DNA from: Selaginella moellendorffii
Taxonomy: Eukaryota > Streptophyta > Lycopodiopsida > Selaginellales > Selaginellaceae
Assembly (NCBI RefSeq): GCF_000143415.4
Contig: NW_003314342.1
Location: forward strand, 77,613-98,200
Direction of reading: 5' to 3'
Length of the DNA: 20,588 nt
A program made the translations under genes and the position numbers. Shown piece after piece: positions 18,601-20,588 of the stretch; the stretch's first letter is position 1; each line of letters begins with the position of its first letter. A model generated the notes under the pieces. The model was not told the DNA's origin and did not search any database. It saw only the letters and a program-made list of their open reading frames with translations.

Positions 18601-18795
18601 TGTAAGCAACAAAAGAGAACAACTTGAGAGATGATCCATAGGAGTTCAAATATAAAGGGAAAGGGCCCATGAATAAGAGTGCACCCCCTTTTCCAATCGG
18701 TTAAGAGTCTTGGGATATTTGGGGTTAAGCGTCTTTGGATTTGAATAGTACTGAGCTGGGTGACCTCTCGGAAAGTCCAAACTCAGGAGCTTATA
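18601..18795 (+). repeat. TRIM 3' LTR
   Basis: 195 bp, TGTAAGCAAC to GAGCTTATA; the final CA has become TA by one transition. Confidence 0.9.
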
Positions 18796-18800
18796 GAAGG
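18796..18800. repeat. TRIM target site duplication, right copy (GAAGG)
   Basis: Directly after the right LTR, identical to 18215-18219. Confidence 0.9.
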
Positions 18801-18824
18801 ATACAGTTAAAAATCACTACCAAC

Positions 18825-18952
18825 CTTAAAGCTTTGTTTATCTTTCCAGCTTTAGTAAGCATCAATGCATAAATAAGCTTGTATGGTTGAGAAGGAAGTA
18901 AAATAAACTGGGAATTACCAATCACTCTTGCAAATTCGTACACTTCCATTCG
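18825..18952 (-). pseudogene. SEC16 pseudogene, exon with the conserved central-domain motif
   Basis: Acceptor CTTCATCAG and donor AAG|GTTGGT bracket 128 nt. It reads RMEVYEFARVIGNSQF, then ILLPSQPYKLIYALML, close to the plant SEC16 stretch RTE-YEYSKVLGNSQ, LLPFQPYKLIYA. It ends phase 2, matching the next exon. Fully open. The intron downstream holds the TRIM; without it that intron is 54 nt. Confidence 0.9.
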
Positions 18953-18997
18953 CTGATGAAGAAAAGGTTAACAATTGTTAGGACAAACACAGCTTAC

Positions 18998-19121
18998 CTG
19001 GATAGCTTCTGGACTAGCATATGTGTGTGGATACTTACAATGGTCGGCAACTACTGGTAGAAGGGGAGAAAGACTCAAAACTAGCATTTGCAACAAGATA
19101 GCAAATATGCACTCCACATAT
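18998..19121 (-). pseudogene. SEC16 pseudogene, frameshifted exon
   Basis: Starts in one frame with ICGVHICYLVANASFESF (family: AAHICYLVAEANFE) and ends in another with VVADHCKYPHTYASPEAIQ (family: IGADH, PRTYASPEAIQ). The exon is 124 nt although both borders are phase 0, so a net frameshift lies between. Relatives have about 11 more nucleotides there, which suggests a small deletion near 19060. Donor CAG|GTAAGC is good; the 45-nt intron downstream is among the shortest here. Confidence 0.85.
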
Positions 19122-19169
19122 CTGCAAGTTAAAACTATGAGAAACATCAACGTGTGACCATGTATATAC

Positions 19170-19295
19170 CTCATCTCAATGTCTCCAGAGACAATCACCA
19201 AGATGCATAATCACTCTCTTGTCCCCAGTAGTTCGGTTAGCTGCCATTATAGACAGGTTTTCCTGCTATTCTTCAAGCATTCCTTCTACTACGTC
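19170..19295 (-). pseudogene. SEC16 pseudogene, exon with two nonsense codons
   Basis: 126 nt, exactly 42 codons, acceptor GACTTGTAG and donor GAG|GTATAT. Readable as EGMLEE, TAG, QENLSIMAANRTTGDKRV, IMHLGDCLWRH, TGA, DE. Plant SEC16 has LDDWEENLAVITANRT and HLGDCLWKER. The TAG (19266-19268) replaces Trp; the TGA (19176-19178) falls where relatives have a charged residue, possibly CGA. Confidence 0.85.
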
Positions 19296-19351
19296 CTACA
19301 AGTCAACATGCACTCCTTAAGCAAGAGAGTAGCTTGATAAAAGTATTTCAC

Positions 19352-19412
19352 CTATGTTGCACCATCTACAGCAGATGCTGGAACCGGTTGAGGTTGAAGC
19401 ATTGTTGATTTA
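19352..19412 (-). pseudogene. SEC16 pseudogene, most upstream exon remnant (tentative)
   Basis: Reads KSTMLQPQPVPASAVDGAT then TAG just before donor GTGAAA; a 56-nt GT-AG intron connects it in phase to the next exon. The TAG may come from CAG. The assignment depends on splice sites and spacing rather than on strong motifs. Upstream of it lies retrotransposon sequence, so the earlier part of the gene is missing. Confidence 0.5.
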
Positions 19413-19438
19413 CTAAATTAATTTGCTCAAGTGGTCGA

Positions 19439-20588
19439 TCACAAAAAAACATGCGAAACATAGTTTCTTTGTTGAACAATTTTAAAGGTAGAATCCTCCT
19501 TTAAGGAAAAATCTCTTATATCCAAATCAATTTCTGGTTCTTGTCTAGGTATTCCTTTGAGTATTGAATAAAGATCAACTTTTGAAATTGGCTCAATTTC
19601 AAGGAAATTTTCTAAGATTTGTTGTCCTTGGAAATCGTCTAAGCCTTCCTCCTAATTATATAATTAAGTTTTGAAGTCGATCTTTCTTTCCAATTGTATG
19701 GTGGAAGTAATGAACACAAACCTTTTTTGGTTGCCTTACTCTATATATAAGAAACCATTTTTCTAGTCTTGGTTTGTGCAAGAAATTTTTAGCCAAGGTC
19801 TGCATAGTAGAGTTTTGTAAGCATAATCTCATCATGTTATTTTAAGCACGACATAATTAAGTTTGTATTTTAAGCCAACTACATTAGTTAAAACATTTCT
19901 AATAATTCCAATGGGCTTAACACTTCAGTTATCAGCCATTTGTATATTAAATGGGGTTGGTTGAATTGAGGTTAGGCTTAATTCTCTGCAAATACTCTCT
20001 TCTAGAATATTTATGTTTAAGTCATTATCAATAAGAGTTCCACATAATAGATTCTTACCAATCTTTCTATCGATTGTAAAAACTTCATTATCACAATCTC
20101 CTAGCTCAATTACAATAGGCATAAATGGGATTAAAGTTTCTTCCTTCTTAGACGAGAGCTCTCTGAGTAATATAGTGAAAAGATGGCTTAGAGTGAGTGT
20201 AATTCTGGCATTCAAAATGTTTTTCACTACCTTCTTTTCATCCTTGCCATCTAGCTTTAGTATAGGATTTTCTTTTTGCGCTAATGATAAATTCGTATTA
20301 GCTTGTAAATGTGTGAGACTCTTTATGTTAGAATCACCATTCTCCAAATTGACTTGTGGTTGCAAGTCTTGGAATTGTTGAATGATTTCTATGCTGATAT
20401 TTTTCTTTTGGTGCCATTAAGAGTTGGGGATGATTTTTACTACTTAACATCTATGTTATGATTAGAGCCTAAAAAAGAAGGGCTGAATCTAAAAACCAAG
20501 ATAAAGAGAGTGAGGTAACTCTTCTATATTTGACCATTCTACTTCAACATACCTAGTTGTAGGTTGGGTATCTTTAGGAAGCCTATCA
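19439..20588 (-). pseudogene. Decayed gypsy-type retrotransposon fragment, protease region, running off the window
   Basis: One minus-strand frame can be followed with several stops. The longest open part (20365-19925) contains LLCGTLIDNDLNINILEESI then PTPFNIQMADN, the pattern of plant gypsy protease (LIDxGxxxNxI then PxxI-MAN/D), with the active-site Gly replaced. After the stop the frame continues VKPIGIIRNVLTNVVGLKYK and LLCRPWLK, the G-R-P-W region that ends the protease. An acidic linker follows (EEGLDDFQGQQILENFLEIE, open down to 19439). Stops include the TAA at 19925 and two adjacent TGA. No LTR of this element is in the window. It probably removed the 5' part of SEC16. Confidence 0.7.

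Larger units (their letters stand above)
18220..18795 (+). mobile_element. TRIM (terminal-repeat retrotransposon in miniature)
   Basis: A 576-bp non-coding element with two LTRs of 194 and 195 bp, a perfect TGTAAGC/GCTTACA terminal inverted repeat in the left LTR, a tRNA-iMet PBS two bases after it, and a 187-bp interior without coding capacity. A GAAGG duplication flanks it. It sits in a SEC16 intron, opposite to the gene. Such elements rely on proteins of larger LTR elements for movement. The LTRs differ at about 20 of 194 positions by hand count. The purine tract before the right LTR is weak (GAGGGCGTGGTGGA). Confidence 0.92.
7598..19412 (-). pseudogene. SEC16/MAIGO5-like COPII scaffold gene, pseudogene, 5' truncated and split by transposons
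   Basis: SEC16 organises ER exit sites by binding COPII coat proteins. Eight minus-strand exons are recognisable. They match the end of the central ACE1-type domain (HLGDCLW, HTYASPEAIQ, GNSQFILLP, QPYKLIYA, RYCLAVLKTLKTAG) and the plant C-terminal region (SASIEPIS, VRSISKLDF, AKLGNSNKFRYDKTLKRWVE, SGIPPMPPSSNQ, RFFVPTA). Introns have GT-AG ends and are 45-56 nt after subtracting inserted elements, with phases that agree. The gene is broken: TAG at 19352-19354, TAG at 19266-19268 where the family has Trp, TGA at 19176-19178, an out-of-phase exon at 18998-19121, a probable lost splice donor at 18083, and no upstream exons. A 9.4-kb Tat element and a TRIM lie in two introns. The three 3' exons remain open. 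Family assignment rests on motif memory, but the number of colinear motifs makes it strong. Confidence 0.88.

Noticed and set aside
18968-19201. A single 77-codon minus-strand protein
   Set aside because: It joins two exons and an intron of SEC16 in one accidental open frame; exon borders explain it better.

Overview
This is a nuclear window from a land plant, built almost entirely of nested transposable elements around a broken copy of one host gene. The host gene is recognisable as SEC16/MAIGO5, the scaffold of COPII budding sites. Its exons lie on the minus strand and its introns are extremely short: 45, 48, 49, 54, 54, 56 and 56 nt once inserted elements are removed. Introns this short, with plant-type retrotransposons and tRNA-iMet primer sites, point to a spikemoss (Selaginella-like lycophyte). 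That is an inference, not a proof. I found no rRNA, tRNA, CRISPR array or bacterial gene.

Layout, left to right. (1) 1-1362 and 6305-7597 are AT-rich DNA with no gene; a polypurine run followed by TGTCGCG near 6754-6766 looks like the 3' end of an older LTR element. (2) Into this has jumped a 4.9-kb Ty3/gypsy (chromovirus-type) retrotransposon, minus strand, 1368-6299. It has 233-bp LTRs, a perfect TAGGG target duplication, a tRNA-iMet PBS, a G10 polypurine tract and one continuous gag-pol frame broken only by TAG codons. (3) 7598-8368 holds the last three exons of the SEC16 pseudogene. (4) 8423-17791 is a decayed 9.4-kb Tat-type Ty3/gypsy element, plus strand, with ~186-bp LTRs and a TTAC duplication, sitting four bases inside a SEC16 intron. 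Its domain order is gag, protease, archaeal-type RNase H, RT, degenerate gypsy RNase H, truncated integrase; it also carries a 12-bp minisatellite and internal direct repeats. (5) 17796-19412 holds five upstream SEC16 exons. One intron contains a complete 576-bp TRIM element with a GAAGG duplication. (6) 19439 to the window end is a decayed gypsy protease-region fragment, minus strand, which cuts off the rest of SEC16.

How the parts relate. Removing the Tat element and the TRIM, each with one copy of its duplication, restores a 54-nt intron both times with reading phase kept. The host gene was therefore interrupted only in introns by these two elements. It was inactivated by three nonsense codons, a net frameshift, a probable splice-donor mutation and loss of its 5' part. 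Hand-counted LTR divergence (gypsy 15/233, TRIM about 20/194, Tat about 23/184 plus indels) suggests the minus-strand gypsy copy is youngest and the Tat copy oldest. I see no intact protein-coding gene and no evidence of a new functional system. The most unusual points are the upstream position of the archaeal-type RNase H, the all-TAG decay of the gypsy element, and the element sitting at a splice donor.
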